Source of the DNA: Streptococcus oralis
Lineage (GTDB): Bacteria > Bacillota > Bacilli > Lactobacillales > Streptococcaceae
Direction: 5' to 3'
DNA: 64,000 nt
NCBI RefSeq assembly: GCF_016127915.1
Contig: NZ_CP066059.1
Location: 248,001 to 312,000, forward strand
Part shown: positions 62,840-64,000 of the stretch, piece after piece
Numbering within the stretch: the stretch's first letter is position 1
Layout of the letters: every line of letters begins with the position of its first letter
Program-made: the position numbers and the translations under genes
Notes under the pieces: model-generated
Database searches by the model: none
Told to the model about the DNA's origin: nothing
What the model saw: only the letters and a program-made list of their open reading frames with translations

Positions 62840-62848
62840 ACTTACTTT

Positions 62849-63319
62849 ATGAACAAATCCGAACACAGACACCAACTTATCCGCGCCCTCGTTTCAAAAA
62901 ACAAAATCCATACACAAGCTGAATTACAAGCCTTATTAGCGGAAAATGATATCCAAGTTACTCAGGCTACCTTATCACGCGATATCAAAACCATGAACCT
63001 TTCAAAAGTGCGCGAAGAGGATAATTCTTATTATGTGCTAAATACAGGCTCTATCTCCAAGTGGGAAAAACGTCTTGAAAACTATATGGAAGACGCTCTT
63101 GTTATGCTGCGTCCTGTGCAACACCAGGTTATTTTGAAAACTTTACCCGGTTTAGCCCAATCATTTGGATCTGTAATTGATTCCTTGGCCTTTCCTGATG
63201 TCGTTGCAACCCTTTGTGGAGACGATGTCTGCATGATTATCTGTGAAGATGCTGCAAAAGCGCAGGCTTGTTTTGAGAGTCTTAAAAAATATGCGCCGCC
63301 ATTTTTCTTTAGTGAATAA
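62849..63319 (+). CDS. argR: Arginine repressor ArgR
   Basis: A 156-residue ArgR/AhrC regulator: winged HTH ([19 protein letters not shown] then [14 protein letters not shown]) and a C-terminal hexamerisation/arginine-binding domain with [20 protein letters not shown]. Streptococci carry several paralogues; which one this is cannot be told. The ribosome-binding site AAAAGGAG (62831-62838) lies in the tail of the pepX remnant, 10 nt from the ATG. No terminator separates it from pepX, so read-through from pepX is possible. Confidence 0.9.
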   Translation: MNKSEHRHQLIRALVSKNKIHTQAELQALLAENDIQVTQATLSRDIKTMNLSKVREEDNSYYVLNTGSISKWEKRLENYMEDALVMLRPVQHQVILKTLPGLAQSFGSVIDSLAFPDVVATLCGDDVCMIICEDAAKAQACFESLKKYAPPFFFSE

Positions 63320-63325
63320 AACAAA

Positions 63326-63357
63326 TCCCGTGATTAAAAGATCACGGGAATTTTTTA
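63326..63357. terminator. Terminator between argR and the 54-codon gene
   Basis: TCCCGTGAT-TAAAAG-ATCACGGGA followed by ATTTTTT on the plus strand; on the minus strand it ends in TTTG. Confidence 0.85.
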
Positions 63358-63519
63358 TTTCTTTGACTGTGTTTCTTCTTTCTTTGTACGTGCCAATCGA
63401 AGATCACGTTTTGGATTGAGACGATTAAACAATTCTTCTAGTTTCTTTTCATTCCACACATCTGCTGCAGAAACAAAATTTCCATCTGCATCTCGGAATG
63501 ATATCGGTTTATCTCCCAT
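63355..63519 (-). CDS. Small protein downstream of obg
   Basis: A 54-residue frame starting MGDKPISFRDADGNFVSAAD and continuing VWNEKKLEELFNRLNPKRDL, ending in a Lys/Glu-rich tail ...EETQSKK. AGGAG stands 6 nt before the ATG and the gene starts 9 nt after the obg stop, so it is probably co-transcribed with obg. The charged, soluble sequence has no domain I recognise; function unknown. Confidence 0.75.
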   Translation of the reverse strand: MGDKPISFRDADGNFVSAADVWNEKKLEELFNRLNPKRDLRLARTKKEETQSKK

Positions 63520-63528
63520 ATCAATCTC

Positions 63529-64000
63529 CTAATCTACAAATTCAAATTCAAATTTACCGATGCGAACCAAGTCGCCATCTTTAGCTCCGCGCGCACGAAG
63601 TGCTTCGTCAACCCCCATACCACGAAGCTGACGGGCAAACTTCATGACCGATTCGTCACGGTCAAAGTTGGTCATGTTAAAGAGTTTCATGAGTTTTTCA
63701 CCAGAAAGTACCCATGTCGCATCATCATCACGACTAATCTCAAAGGCTTTTTCTTCCTCGTCAAAGCCATAGTACGCCTCTTCTTCCATATCGGATTCAT
63801 CATAAATCGGGAATTCTGGAGTCTTGTCTAACAACTCGGCTGTCGCGTCCAAAAGTGTAGCCAACCCTTGCTTGGTCAATCCAGAAATAGGGAAGATAGC
63901 TGGAAGTTCCTCAAACTCGTCGTAGTTTGCTGCCAACTTTTCCTTGAAAGTTTTCAGATTTTCCTGACTTTCAGGCATATCCATCTTATTGGCTACGATG
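63529..64000 (-). CDS. obg: Obg-family GTPase (C-terminal part)
   Basis: The reading frame enters from the right edge with ...[14 protein letters not shown], the NKxD G4 motif of the GTPase domain, then [17 protein letters not shown] (G5 region). The last part, from about [20 protein letters not shown] to [11 protein letters not shown], is the OCT domain found only in Obg proteins. Obg acts in late assembly of the 50S subunit and stress signalling. The N-terminal glycine-rich Obg fold and G1-G3 lie outside the window. Confidence 0.93.
   Translation of the reverse strand, partial: IVANKMDMPESQENLKTFKEKLAANYDEFEELPAIFPISGLTKQGLATLLDATAELLDKTPEFPIYDESDMEEEAYYGFDEEEKAFEISRDDDATWVLSGEKLMKLFNMTNFDRDESVMKFARQLRGMGVDEALRARGAKDGDLVRIGKFEFEFVD

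Overview
The window reads as core chromosome of a mitis-group Streptococcus. Low G+C, streptococcal atp gene order (c subunit before a), a choline/ribitol teichoic-acid locus (tarI-tarJ-licA-licB-licC), RocS, MacP and BOX repeats all point to the S. mitis/oralis/infantis/pneumoniae branch. It is probably not S. pneumoniae itself: the lic1 genes here face ebfC instead of the tacF-licD1-licD2 operon, and a galactose PTS sits directly beside the tagatose-6-phosphate genes. I see no prophage, insertion sequence, CRISPR array, tRNA or rRNA.

Layout. 1-7.2 kb (minus strand) is a galactose/lactose block: gatABC-type PTS, lacX, lacABCD and the beginning of lacT with its antiterminator leader. Galactose enters as galactose 6-phosphate and is split through tagatose 1,6-bisphosphate. 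7.3-11.5 kb is the lic1 choline/ribitol activation operon, with a constitutive-looking promoter and a textbook CiaR box upstream. 12-18.3 kb holds ebfC, a membrane GDPD, a DnaQ-like exonuclease, rocS, and the glmU-nudF-macP-mtnN operon. 18.4-23 kb (plus strand) carries a GH25 muramidase, a popT-like/ybaK/phosphatase trio and lysS, closed by a BOX repeat. 23-27.5 kb is an amino-acid ABC transporter and a stand-alone LPXTG adhesin. 27.7-31.3 kb has a TPR protein, an AI-2E-family permease and pgl.

31.3-37.7 kb is the complete F1Fo ATPase operon. It is followed by a CHY zinc-finger/U32 pair, a GntR regulator divergent from guaA, ylxM-small gene-ffh, tuf, a second AI-2E-family permease, dacA, a thioredoxin-like lipoprotein with ccdA, map/CBS-hotdog/GNAT/murZ, pyk-pfkA, dnaE, pepX, argR, a 54-codon gene and the 3' half of obg.

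The most unusual items are: a decayed tandem copy of the 3' end of pepX, whose tail now appears to supply the argR ribosome-binding site; three genes (GH25, ylxM, dacA) whose promoter -10 lies so close to the start codon that the mRNA should be leaderless; BOX termini that double as the stop codons of lacA and lysS; the CiaR box in front of the teichoic-acid genes; and the isolated pilin-like adhesin. Most of the window is otherwise conserved housekeeping sequence, and I found no convincing new multi-gene system.
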